Origin: Dolichospermum compactum NIES-806
Lineage (GTDB): Bacteria > Cyanobacteriota > Cyanobacteriia > Cyanobacteriales > Nostocaceae
Assembly (NCBI RefSeq): GCF_002368115.1
Contig: NZ_AP018316.1
Location: 955,780-1,019,779 of the forward strand
Length of the DNA stretch: 64,000 bases
Reading direction: 5' to 3'
Position numbers and translations under genes: made by a program. The notes below the pieces were generated by a model that was not told where the DNA came from, made no database searches, and was given only the letters and a program-made list of their open reading frames with translations. Shown piece by piece: positions 26,792 through 35,827 of the stretch. How positions within the stretch are numbered: position 1 is the first letter of the stretch; every line of letters begins with the position of its first letter.

Positions 26792-28612
26792 CTAACTCCG
26801 CTGCCAAATTTTAATTGTTTTGTCCAAACTCCCACTGACTAACATTTCTCCAGAAGCAGTAAAGGATAAAGCTGTGACTGTATTAGCATGACCGGCAAAT
26901 GTCCCTAATAATTCCCCAGATTGTAAATGCCACAATTTGATAGTTTTATCAGCACTACCACTAGCAATAATTTGTTCATCAGGACTTAAAGCAACTGTAT
27001 TCACACTATCTCGATGTCCTTTGAGAGTGTGAACTAATTCCCCAGTAGCTAAATTCCAAACTCGAATAGTTTGATCTTGACTACCACTGACTAAAAATTT
27101 AGCATCAGCACTCATGGCTAGGGAACTGACAATATGAGAATGACCCATCAGGGTGTATATTGGTTGTGTATCTGGCAAATTTTTCTGATTGAGTGTTGAG
27201 GATGTTTCCCAAACTTTGATTTTGCGATAACTACCTGTAATCAAAATTTTCCCATCTTGACTTAACACCATGGAATGGGCTGCTGTATCATCTAAGGATA
27301 GGGTGTTTTCGACTTGGCGATCGCGCAAATTCCAAAACAAAATCTTGCGATCATGACCACCAGTTGCTAACATCTTACCATCAGGTGTAAATGCCACACA
27401 ACGGACATCGCCATGATGTTTATGGAGAATATCAATTAGATCCAACGCCCCAGTATGCCAAATTTTAACGGTGGAATCTGCACCTACACTTACTAATGTT
27501 TGTCCATCGGTACTAAAAGCCAGGGAATTAACTTCATCTACGTTGGCAGAAATAACCCAAGGATATTCTGATAATGTCTCGATTAATTCACCTTTTGATA
27601 AGTCCCATAATTTTGTTTCTCCCCTGCTACCACTAGCTAACATCGGGATTGTTTTCACATTTTTAGTTCCGGCATCTTGGACTACTAAAGTTTTGATAGC
27701 ATAGGCTAAACAGTTAATACCTTTTGTATGTCCTTTCAATGTTTGCCAGCATTCCCAATCACCAATAATCTTCTTTTTGGGATGATCTGATGGTAAGGTT
27801 TGAATGGTTTCTACCATCATTTTCTCATCATTTATTGGCACATCATCTGACTTACCACCCAGAGACTGTAAATACCAATTTAATCCTCCTGCATATAATA
27901 GACTACTAGGAGTTAGATAAATCTTTGAGTCTGAAAAATCTAGTTGATTTGTTGGTAAAAAACCAGTAATCACTGTTTGCTTGTGGTATCCTGACTGGGT
28001 ATTTCCTGGATAAAACAAACACAGAAAAATCAATACTTGGTGGTTATTGATATCTTCTTGACTAACAGACCAACGAATTTTATCTTTTTTAATGCCGTTA
28101 AAACTTTCTCCATCTGCTACGTGAATTTGAATACTCACTTTTGGGTTATTTGCTAACAAATAAGTAAACTTACTTTCACCACGTAAATTTCCCTCATCAT
28201 CCAAAACCATATTACCTAAAGTATCTTGTGGTACTTTTCTCACCAATTTTCCTAACCGTTCCGTAATCATCCAATCAACAATTTGTTCACGGACAAGATA
28301 ATCTTCTGCTTGGCGTTGAAAATAGGTCTGAAAAGGAATGATCCAATCAGGATATTCAGGATATTCAGGTGGTATCGGTGGGGGATTTTTGGCGAGTATT
28401 TCAGCTTGCTGACGGGAAAATTCAAGAATTTTCGTTAATGAATCCCCCGCAAATGCCATTACCTCACTGTGATAACCTTTAACTCGACTTTCTAAAAGAG
28501 AAAGATCCGCCGTTTTCGGTTTTTTTACCCGGTTTAAGAAGTCAGTTTGTTGCGCTTTTAGTAAACTAATCCAATTCATCTGCATGATAGTGGCACACCA
28601 TTGCATACCCAA
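26792..28612 (-). CDS. WD40 repeat protein
   Basis: 606 residues from TTG 28612; ATGs at 28606, 28585 and 28579 are alternative starts. The N-terminal ~280 residues are a cyanobacterial region without a named fold (WISLLKAQQTDFLNRVKKPK near the start). From about 290 to the end there are seven WD40 units, with GHTKGIN, VKIWHTG, VRCVAF..GGHDRKILFWNL, TIRVWNLATGELVHTLKGH, TIKLWHLQSGELLGTFAGH and TIKIWQR. They form one beta propeller for protein contacts. No kinase, NACHT or catalytic domain is fused. Partner unknown. Confidence 0.82.
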   Translation of the reverse strand: MGMQWCATIMQMNWISLLKAQQTDFLNRVKKPKTADLSLLESRVKGYHSEVMAFAGDSLTKILEFSRQQAEILAKNPPPIPPEYPEYPDWIIPFQTYFQRQAEDYLVREQIVDWMITERLGKLVRKVPQDTLGNMVLDDEGNLRGESKFTYLLANNPKVSIQIHVADGESFNGIKKDKIRWSVSQEDINNHQVLIFLCLFYPGNTQSGYHKQTVITGFLPTNQLDFSDSKIYLTPSSLLYAGGLNWYLQSLGGKSDDVPINDEKMMVETIQTLPSDHPKKKIIGDWECWQTLKGHTKGINCLAYAIKTLVVQDAGTKNVKTIPMLASGSRGETKLWDLSKGELIETLSEYPWVISANVDEVNSLAFSTDGQTLVSVGADSTVKIWHTGALDLIDILHKHHGDVRCVAFTPDGKMLATGGHDRKILFWNLRDRQVENTLSLDDTAAHSMVLSQDGKILITGSYRKIKVWETSSTLNQKNLPDTQPIYTLMGHSHIVSSLAMSADAKFLVSGSQDQTIRVWNLATGELVHTLKGHRDSVNTVALSPDEQIIASGSADKTIKLWHLQSGELLGTFAGHANTVTALSFTASGEMLVSGSLDKTIKIWQRS

Positions 28613-29387
28613 GATAACTTATACTAATGCAATAATTACTCAATTTATAACTTCAGCTAAAATTTAGTAATCATTACAGTCCAATGGAATACGAAAACTA
28701 GCTAAATTTAATGGTAAACATCAAGCAATACAATCGAGGGTGGAGAAACCCCGCCCCTACTTTACGATTTGCTGACTGTATCTCATAAAAAGTGCATACC
28801 GCTATATAGTAGGTTATAGAGATTTCGATGATTTCCATAAATTCTAACTAATCTAACTGATAATTTACTGTTTCTATAGAAACACTTCTGGGTAGGAAAA
28901 TAGTAAGCATTCAATCGTTAGTCGTCAGCTAATCCAGCTTTCTGTAAAATATAGGTAGTTTAAATTTATTCTTGGCTAGTCCTCTTCTTTAGTCCATAAT
29001 ACTGAGAGATTTTTTTACGATCTATCTGATTTTTAAACACTTTCTTATTGATATGTTCAGCATAACTTTATTAAAAAAATAAATACTTTTGTCTAGGGCT
29101 TGACTATTATAAAAATAGTTATTTTGATTTATGGGAAGCATCAATATTGGTTATTCGGTACTTACTATGCTAAATAATTTTGTCAAACCCTAAAATCCTT
29201 ATACCGTAAGGATTTTACGTTAATTCATCGGTGAATTTGATATAAATTTGGCATCAAAAACAATGAAACCCTTTATTTATATGGGTGATGGGGTAAATAA
29301 ACTCATATTTGGCATAACAGGTACGGAAGAACCTCAATATTTGTTATCTAGAAGACTGGGATTTTGTCTGGAATCAATTTTAAATTT
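28613..29387. other. Long AT-rich intergenic region with dispersed repeats
   Basis: About 775 bp between divergent genes. It contains a dispersed repeat around 28728-28760 (ATACAATCGAGGGTGG...CCCCTAC), which recurs inverted near 46278-46302, and a hairpin of AAAATCCTTA/TAAGGATTTT arms at 29192-29216. No coding frame is convincing. Confidence 0.55.
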
Positions 29388-30170
29388 ATGAATCATAAAA
29401 AAAACCTAATCTCCTTAGAAAAAATAATTCCTAATAAATTGTTAAATCAAATACAATATATTCATTGTAGTTTAGTTTCATGGTGGATTTTGCATTGGGG
29501 AAGTCAGCCTTTAAATTTTTCTGAAAAATCAGTAATGGTTTTTTCTCCTCATCAAGATGATGAAACCTTTGGTTGTGGAGGGATGATTGCACGGAAAAGA
29601 GAAGAAGGAACACAGGTAGCCATAACTTTTTTGACTGATGGTAGAGGTTCTCATGGCTCAGATCCACTTATGCAAAATCAAGTTATCCAGATTCGTCAAC
29701 AAGAATCTTTGATGGCGTTAAATATTTTGGGGGTAACCCCTTCAGAGATTCATTTTTTAAATCACCAAGATGGCAGTTTAGCTTCTTTAAATATAGAGAA
29801 AAGGCAACAGATAATTACTGAGATTTCAGAACTACTAAATTTATATCAACCGGGAGAGGTTTATGTGCCTCACCGTAAAGACTGTCATCAAGATCATGAA
29901 GCTACTTATAATTTAGTGAAAGAGGCAATTATCCAATCGCAAATTCATACAGAAATACTTCAATATCCTATTTGGGTATTTTGGCGATCGCCATTATTTA
30001 TTCTGTTGAAGTTACAAGATATTGCCGCGGCTTATCGCTTATCAGTAACATCAGTAAAAGAGAAAAAACAAAAAGCTATTGCCGCTTATCCTTCCCAGCT
30101 TGAGATGTTACCTCGGGGATTTATTAACCGATTTTTATATTCGGAAGAAATATTTTTTAAATCCGAGTAA
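29388..30170 (+). CDS. PIG-L/LmbE-family deacetylase
   Basis: 260 residues from ATG 29388; the frame opens eight codons earlier at TTG 29364. The zinc site is SPHQDDETFGCGGMIA near 47-62, followed by FLTDGRGSHG near 84 and the His motif VPHRKDCHQDHEA near 165. PIG-L enzymes remove N-acetyl groups from GlcNAc-type sugars or related small molecules. The glycosyltransferase 60 bp downstream suggests the pair builds or modifies a glycan or glycolipid. A GAAGACTGGGA segment lies upstream, with no strong ribosome site. Confidence 0.85.
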   Translation: MNHKKNLISLEKIIPNKLLNQIQYIHCSLVSWWILHWGSQPLNFSEKSVMVFSPHQDDETFGCGGMIARKREEGTQVAITFLTDGRGSHGSDPLMQNQVIQIRQQESLMALNILGVTPSEIHFLNHQDGSLASLNIEKRQQIITEISELLNLYQPGEVYVPHRKDCHQDHEATYNLVKEAIIQSQIHTEILQYPIWVFWRSPLFILLKLQDIAAAYRLSVTSVKEKKQKAIAAYPSQLEMLPRGFINRFLYSEEIFFKSE

Positions 30171-30229
30171 GTTGGGACTAGTAAGCATCTGAAGATTGGC
30201 TATAAATAATTACAGTGGAGAAAATTTAA

Positions 30230-31339
30230 ATGCGAATTCTACATATTACTAATCATGTTCAAAAAATCGGTAATGGAATTGTTAATGTTGCTGTAGATTT
30301 AGCTTGTTTACAAGCAAAAAGTGGTCTGGATATTGCTGTAGCTTCTGCTGGTGGAGAATATGAAAAGTTATTCTCAGATCACGGTGTTGAACATTTTCAT
30401 TTAAATCAATGTCGGACACCATTAAATATCATTAAAGCTGCTTGGCATTATCGCCAAATTATTAAAGAGTTTCAACCGGATATTGTTCATGTACACATGA
30501 TGACAGGGGCAATTTTAGCAGGTATTTTTCGCAAGAATCGAGAATATCATTTAGTTTCTACTGTCCATAATGAATTTCAACATAGTGCTATCCTCATGGG
30601 GTTAGCTGATCAAGTAATTGCTGTTAGCAAAGCCGTAGCTAATTCCATGATTAGACGGGGTATTCCACCTCAAAAGTTGCGAGTGGTTAGTAATGGAACT
30701 TTAGGAAGTCCTCGACATAAAAAACTTGAAGATTATCAACCGTTAGAAATGCCACATCCATCTATAACTACTGTGGCTGGGATGTATACCCGTAAAGGTA
30801 TTTATGAGTTAATTGAGGCATTTAAAATAGTTGCCACAGACTTTCCCCAAGCACATTTATATTTAGTAGGAGATGGTCCAGATCGTTCGATGTTCGAGGC
30901 AATAGTGCAAAATACAGATGTTAGCACTCGCATTCATTTTGAAGGATTCCAGGCAGAACCGCAACGCTATATGTTAGCAACAGATATCTTTGTTTTGGCT
31001 TCACACTGCGAATCTTTTGGCTTAGTGCTAACGGAAGCGCGGGAAGCTGGTTGTGCCATTGTCGCTAGTGATGTAGATGGCATTCCTGAGACTTTAGATT
31101 ATAGTCAAGCAGGGATTTTAGTGCCACCCAAGGATATTTCAGCCTTAGCTAATACTTTGACACAATTATTGAGAGATCGCCAACTTTTAGATCAGTGGAA
31201 ATTCTGCTCCCAGCAAAATTTAGAAAGATTTAGTGCCGCAAGAGTAAATGAAGAAACACTAAGTGTATATCGTGAATTAATGAGAAAAGACAATATCATC
31301 AGAGTCATGGAAACCAGAGAATTAGCCAATCTTAATTAA
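30230..31339 (+). CDS. Glycosyltransferase family 4 protein
   Basis: 369 residues with the GT-B layout. N-terminal GNGIVNVAVDLACLQA near 15-30, middle VAGMYTRKGIYELIEAFK near 184, and the donor-binding motif CESFGLVLTEAREAGCAIVASDVDGIPE near 263-290 with the conserved EX7E. No signal or membrane segment. Likely transfers a hexose onto a lipid-linked or soluble acceptor together with the PIG-L deacetylase upstream. The 3' end overlaps the convergent aspartoacylase gene by 18 bases. Confidence 0.87.
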   Translation: MRILHITNHVQKIGNGIVNVAVDLACLQAKSGLDIAVASAGGEYEKLFSDHGVEHFHLNQCRTPLNIIKAAWHYRQIIKEFQPDIVHVHMMTGAILAGIFRKNREYHLVSTVHNEFQHSAILMGLADQVIAVSKAVANSMIRRGIPPQKLRVVSNGTLGSPRHKKLEDYQPLEMPHPSITTVAGMYTRKGIYELIEAFKIVATDFPQAHLYLVGDGPDRSMFEAIVQNTDVSTRIHFEGFQAEPQRYMLATDIFVLASHCESFGLVLTEAREAGCAIVASDVDGIPETLDYSQAGILVPPKDISALANTLTQLLRDRQLLDQWKFCSQQNLERFSAARVNEETLSVYRELMRKDNIIRVMETRELANLN

Positions 31340-32203
31340 CTGCTGTTCGCTAATGTGCATCGCAATTCCTTTCTCGTAATAGGCAGCTTCATTAATAAAG
31401 ATCGGATAAACAGGAGAATTTCCTTGATAGAAAATTTCTTCTCCTGTGAAAGTCAGAAAAATAGGATCACCAGGATGCAAAGGTTCATAATCTTGGAACT
31501 GAAGTTGGGGATGAATCATCGCCTGAATTTCCCCTACTTCATTTCTCGGATAATCAATCACACCAATTGATTTATAAACTGTTAGTGTGTTATTTTTTGG
31601 TAAATATTTTCCTTGATTATAGTCCTCAAAATAATCTAACACACTATAAATAAGTTGTTCAGTTTTTTGAAATAATTCCGCATTTAAAATTCCTTGGGGT
31701 ACAGCACCAACTTCAATCGCAAAACCCAAATCACACAAAGAACGCAGAAACCCACTACCTTGAGGTTGTTCATGAATATAAACCTTCACCAAAGGATTAA
31801 CTGCACTCAAATCAGCAGCTAATTTGAGCAGGAAAGGATGCCAATTTCCTAGAATAATACATAATCCCATATTGGCAGTAGTTGTATGTAAATCAATAAT
31901 TGTATCTACAGATTTTTGATTTTCTGGTTGTAATATTTGTTGAATTTCTCGCGCCCTTAATTCTTCATAACTTGATATTTTTGAACTTGATAATTTATCT
32001 TGATTAAAGCAACGATTCAGATCCGTATCAATATATCTTGTCCGTGCAGCAATAGCTTTAGGATTACCAAGTAATGATAAAGTTTCAAAACTGCCTCTAT
32101 GAATTAAATGGGGATATTGCTGAAACTTTTTCACCAAGTAAACTCCCGTTAACTCATTACCGTGATTTCCGCCGACAATCGCCACCCGATGAATTTGATT
32201 CAT
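31322..32203 (-). CDS. Aspartoacylase (AspA/AstE family)
   Basis: 293 residues from ATG 32203. A longer frame from 32245 adds a hydrophobic leader that the family lacks. Zinc ligands appear in GGNHGNELTG near 10 (His, Glu) and IIDLHTTTANMG near 103 (His). Substrate residues: DTDLNRCF near 60, and FAIEVGAVPQG near 165. The family cleaves N-acyl amino acids such as N-acetylaspartate. Convergent overlap of 18 bases with the upstream-strand glycosyltransferase leaves no room for a terminator between them. Confidence 0.85.
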   Translation of the reverse strand: MNQIHRVAIVGGNHGNELTGVYLVKKFQQYPHLIHRGSFETLSLLGNPKAIAARTRYIDTDLNRCFNQDKLSSSKISSYEELRAREIQQILQPENQKSVDTIIDLHTTTANMGLCIILGNWHPFLLKLAADLSAVNPLVKVYIHEQPQGSGFLRSLCDLGFAIEVGAVPQGILNAELFQKTEQLIYSVLDYFEDYNQGKYLPKNNTLTVYKSIGVIDYPRNEVGEIQAMIHPQLQFQDYEPLHPGDPIFLTFTGEEIFYQGNSPVYPIFINEAAYYEKGIAMHISEQQLIKIG

Positions 32204-32272
32204 AAATACCCCGGTTACAAGCAAATTAGCTATGAAAGTGAACACATTCTATCAGTCCATAGCCACTTTATC

Positions 32273-32401
32273 AGGACTTACGCAACTGGCACATTGGTAG
32301 GGTGCGTCAGACTGCATAAATTCTGCAAATAAACAGATTATTGATATCTGACGCACCCTACAACTACAACAGATTTTCAGTGTGACACTTGCGTAAGTCC
32401 T
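32273..32401. mobile_element. MITE with 13-bp terminal inverted repeats
   Basis: 129 bp bounded by perfect inverted termini AGGACTTACGCAA / TTGCGTAAGTCCT. An internal 15-bp inverted pair GTAGGGTGCGTCAGA / TCTGACGCACCCTAC would let the transcript fold into one long hairpin. TTTAT occurs just outside both ends and may be the target duplication. A diverged relative lies at 7586-7657. No transposase is encoded. Confidence 0.85.
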
Positions 32402-32447
32402 ATTTATGCTGAGATGCTGCATAAATAATTTTCTCACAGTCCAGATG

Positions 32448-32565
32448 GAATACTGTTCGGTTATGGCTTCGCCACACTTCGTGAATGTTCCGATTGCTCC
32501 GCAACGCTAACGCGAACAACCCAACCTACGTATTTTCATTTTTTAGCCTTAACCGAATAGTATTG
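32448..32565. mobile_element. MITE flanked by a 10-bp target duplication
   Basis: 118 bp with imperfect 16-bp termini GAATACTGTTCGGTTA and TAACCGAATAGTATTG (14 of 16 paired). The direct repeat AGTCCAGATG stands on both sides (32438-32447 and 32566-32575). That duplication is intact, so the insertion may be recent. The interior has GCTTCGCCACACTTCGTGAA and an AACCCAACCTACG segment shared with other repeats. No coding capacity. Confidence 0.88.
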
Positions 32566-32601
32566 AGTCCAGATGCCAATAGCAAGAGGAAGGGAGTATG
32601 A

Positions 32602-33948
32602 TTAATGATGATAAATTCTGAGATATTCTTTAAAAACGGCAGAGATAGTATATAGTTTTTGATCGTTTTCTAATTTACTTACTAAAAATCTTCTTGTTAA
32701 TGATTGTAACCCGTTAATTATATCCATTGATGACAATGATAAAAACTGTTTTATTTCATCTCTAGATATAGGTTGCTCATTTTGACTTATTTTTAATAAT
32801 ATCTCTTTTTCAACTTCAGATAATCTCATCCATATTAAATCAAACAGAGATTTAAAATCTTCTGTTAAAATTAAATTATTTTCTTTGATAAATTCGATAA
32901 CTTCACCCTGAAAGACATCTTTAATTAAGATGCTAATATACTGTAAATATTTAGGATGATTTTCATATAAGTTGATTAATTTTAACCAATTTTCCTCATT
33001 TTTTAATCCTTGATTTTTTAATATCTCTGTAGCTGCATTATCTAAACCTGATAATTCTAAACAATGAATCGGGTATAGTTCACTATCTAATGATATCATT
33101 TCTTGGCATTTTTCCTGACTGATGAGAACTAAACAACTTTGATGTTCAATTTCTGTAATCATTTGCAGGAAGGTTTTATAATCTTGATATTCAGGTTTAT
33201 ATTGTCCTGCAAATTGACAATTAACAAAGATATTTTCCAGATCATCTAAAATAATCAAACATTTTTTATTTTTAAGGATATTAAATAATTGTTTTAATTT
33301 ATCATCTATAGTTGCTTTAGCTTCTTGTTGACAAATATTCAATAAATCATCAATAAGTAAATCTAGGGATTTAGGAAACTTTAAACTTCTCCAGATAATA
33401 ACTTCAAATTGTTGAAGATTTAGATCAATAAATCTTTTCACAAGGGTAGTTTTACCAATTCCAGATAATCCTAAAACAGAGATAAAATGAGTGTGTTGAT
33501 TTAATACTCCATTAGATAAAAGGTTTAATTCTTGTTCTCGTCCATAGAAACGAGTAATTTTAGGTGATAAACTTAAATCATGATAAAAAGATTTAGCTTG
33601 TTCTGTATTCTTATTATGTTGATGGTGATTTGATATTTGATTATTAGAACACCAATTAATATTATTTTTTTCAAAATTAATAATTTTAGAATTTACAACT
33701 CTTTCTATAGTCCAACAAAAATTAGATTTATTAATATCTTGACCTAAAATTTCAGATAAAAGTTTAAATAAATTCCTACTTTCATCACCTATATAACCCT
33801 CATCATAATCATAAATATTGGCAATTTGTCTATAAGTTTTACCATTAAATAGTTCCTCAATGATCTTTTTCTGGAGATCATCTAAATGTTTATCAGTCTT
33901 AGTAAATACTAAATTATCCACAAATCGTAAAATTTCTGTAACAGTCAT
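32602..33948 (-). CDS. Short STAND ATPase: HTH (VMAP-type) + NB-ARC
   Basis: 448 residues. The N-terminus (1-75) resembles the helix-turn-helix domain of vWA-MoxR-associated cyanobacterial STAND proteins (LDDLQKKIIEELFNGKTYRQ, then YIGDESRNLFKLLSEILG). The NB-ARC part has FYGRE (134-138), Walker A GLSGIGKTT (160-168), Walker B CLIILDD (230-236) and the winged-helix region up to the end (IDLIWMRLSEVEKEILL-like). It stops at RIYHH without the WD40, TPR or other sensor repeats that usually follow. Divergent from the methyltransferase-nuclease gene, 197 bp apart. A defence or signalling ATPase is likely; a natural C-terminal truncation is possible. Confidence 0.75.
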   Translation of the reverse strand: MTVTEILRFVDNLVFTKTDKHLDDLQKKIIEELFNGKTYRQIANIYDYDEGYIGDESRNLFKLLSEILGQDINKSNFCWTIERVVNSKIINFEKNNINWCSNNQISNHHQHNKNTEQAKSFYHDLSLSPKITRFYGREQELNLLSNGVLNQHTHFISVLGLSGIGKTTLVKRFIDLNLQQFEVIIWRSLKFPKSLDLLIDDLLNICQQEAKATIDDKLKQLFNILKNKKCLIILDDLENIFVNCQFAGQYKPEYQDYKTFLQMITEIEHQSCLVLISQEKCQEMISLDSELYPIHCLELSGLDNAATEILKNQGLKNEENWLKLINLYENHPKYLQYISILIKDVFQGEVIEFIKENNLILTEDFKSLFDLIWMRLSEVEKEILLKISQNEQPISRDEIKQFLSLSSMDIINGLQSLTRRFLVSKLENDQKLYTISAVFKEYLRIYHH

Positions 33949-34145
33949 AAAACTTAGATGAGTTAACCTTTGTAGCCATTATAACTCAATCCGTTTCCAG
34001 ATTATCAGGGTTTTTCAGGTATTTTCTTAAAATTTCTTAATAAAACATCAGAGAATATCCCATATTTTCTAGTATGACAAAAAAGTAATTAAGTATAAGA
34101 ATGATTAATCAGGTTTAATTTAAGCAAAATGATTGCACAAAAACA

Positions 34146-35732
34146 ATGGTTAGTCAACTTTATTATGGCGATAATTTAGAAGTTTTAAGACGTTACATTA
34201 AAGATGAGTCTGTTGACTTATGTTATATTGATCCTCCTTTTAATTCTAAACGCAATTATAATCAAATTTATAATAATATTGGTGGAGAAGATAAAGCACA
34301 AGCTCAAGCATTTATTGATACTTGGGAATGGGATGATCACGCTATTCGGGGAATAGATGAAATCATTACTAATTATCATGGTTTATTTACTCAACAATGT
34401 ATTGCTTTAATTACAGGTTTAAGTAATGTTTTAGGGAAAGGAAGTTTACTCGCTTATTTAGTGAGTATGACTTTAAGAATAACAGAAATTCATCGAGTTT
34501 TGAAACCTACAGGAAGTTTTTATCTACATTGTGATCCTACCTCTAGTCACTATTTGAAGTTAATATTAGATGCTGTTTTTTGTTCTCAGGGTGGAGAATT
34601 TATAAACGAAATTGTTTGGAAAAGACGTACAAACACGGTAAAAGCAATTACTAAATCTTTTTCAACATTAAATGATATTATTTATTTTTATGTTAAATCG
34701 TCAAAAAATTATTATTTTGATATTCAGTATGAAGATTATCCTAGCGAATATCTTAGAAGGTTTAAATATGAAGATGAATATGGTAGATATCGTTGGCAAG
34801 TAATGGCTACTTATTCTCAAGAAAGATTAGAACAACTTAAAAAAGAAAACAAAGTTAGATTTTCACCAACTGCTAAACACCCTGAATTTAAACAATATTT
34901 ACATGATTTAAAAGGTATACCTCTTACAAATCTTTGGATGGATATTGATATGATAAATTCACAATCAAAAGAAAGATTAGGATATCCAACACAAAAGCCA
35001 GAAGCATTATTAGAAAGAATAATTAAAGCCAGTTCTAATGAAAATGATATAATATTAGATGCTTATTGTGGATGTGGGACAACTGTTGCAGTTTGCCAAA
35101 AATTAGATAGACAATGGATAGGAATTGATATTACTTATCAAAGTATTAGTTTAATTTTAAAAAGATTAGAAGACAGCTTTGGTAAAGAATTTGTAGATAA
35201 CATCAAACTTCATGGTATTCCTAAAGATATAGAAAGTGCAAGAGCATTAGCAAATAAAGCAGATGATCGTACTCGTAAAGAATTTGAAAAATGGGCAATT
35301 TTAACTTATACTAATAATCGAGCCATAATTAACACTAAAAAAGGTGCAGATAAAGGTGTAGATGGAACTGTTTTATTTTATGGTGATAAAGGTGAACCAG
35401 AAAAGGTAATTTTTCAAGTTAAATCAGGCAAAGTTAAATCAGGAGATATCCGAGATTTACTAGGAACAATGACCTTAGAAAATGCGAGTATAGCTATATT
35501 TATCACCTTAGAAAATCCTACAAAAGATATGTTAAAAACTGCCAAATCTGCTGGCTTTTATCAAAACAAACTCATGACTCATAGTTGTGATAAAATTCAG
35601 ATTGTTACAGTTCAAGACATTATTGAAAATAAACAGAAGTTCATGATGACTTTAGCTTTTGAAGTTCTTAAAAGTGCAGAAAAACACAAAGAAATCAGAG
35701 TTAATCAGATAGAGATGGACTTAGATATTTAA
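34146..35732 (+). CDS. DNA methyltransferase fused to Mrr-like nuclease
   Basis: 528 residues. The methyltransferase comes first: motif IV DPPF at 29-32, then a target-recognition region (about 150-270), then motif I-like DAYCGCGTT at 305-313 and IGIDIT; motif IV before motif I is the beta-class order of amino-methyltransferases. The C-terminal domain (about 375-500) looks like an Mrr/PD-(D/E)XK nuclease: RKEFEKWAI, GVDG (Asp406) and QVKSGK (424-429). One protein could thus methylate and cut. No separate restriction or specificity gene is adjacent. Base composition is AT-rich like its neighbours. Role as a single-chain restriction-modification enzyme is inferred. Confidence 0.82.
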   Translation: MVSQLYYGDNLEVLRRYIKDESVDLCYIDPPFNSKRNYNQIYNNIGGEDKAQAQAFIDTWEWDDHAIRGIDEIITNYHGLFTQQCIALITGLSNVLGKGSLLAYLVSMTLRITEIHRVLKPTGSFYLHCDPTSSHYLKLILDAVFCSQGGEFINEIVWKRRTNTVKAITKSFSTLNDIIYFYVKSSKNYYFDIQYEDYPSEYLRRFKYEDEYGRYRWQVMATYSQERLEQLKKENKVRFSPTAKHPEFKQYLHDLKGIPLTNLWMDIDMINSQSKERLGYPTQKPEALLERIIKASSNENDIILDAYCGCGTTVAVCQKLDRQWIGIDITYQSISLILKRLEDSFGKEFVDNIKLHGIPKDIESARALANKADDRTRKEFEKWAILTYTNNRAIINTKKGADKGVDGTVLFYGDKGEPEKVIFQVKSGKVKSGDIRDLLGTMTLENASIAIFITLENPTKDMLKTAKSAGFYQNKLMTHSCDKIQIVTVQDIIENKQKFMMTLAFEVLKSAEKHKEIRVNQIEMDLDI

Positions 35733-35742
35733 TAATTTTTCA

Positions 35743-35799
35743 AGTAGGTTGGGTTGAGGTAACGTATCCCTGACAGGAGGCGTTAGCCATAACCCAACA
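35743..35799. repeat. GTAGGTTGGGTT-type dispersed repeat
   Basis: GTAGGTTGGGTT near 35743 and ATAACCCAAC near 35790 form imperfect arms. The same motif occurs inside the MITE at 32448-32565 and at 55435-55512. Confidence 0.6.
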
Positions 35800-35827
35800 T
35801 TTATAATATTTCTCTTATTGGCGTTTT

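Noticed and set aside
32204..32245. Hydrophobic leader for the aspartoacylase
   Set aside because: Family members start directly at the Zn-binding domain; the leader comes from intergenic sequence.
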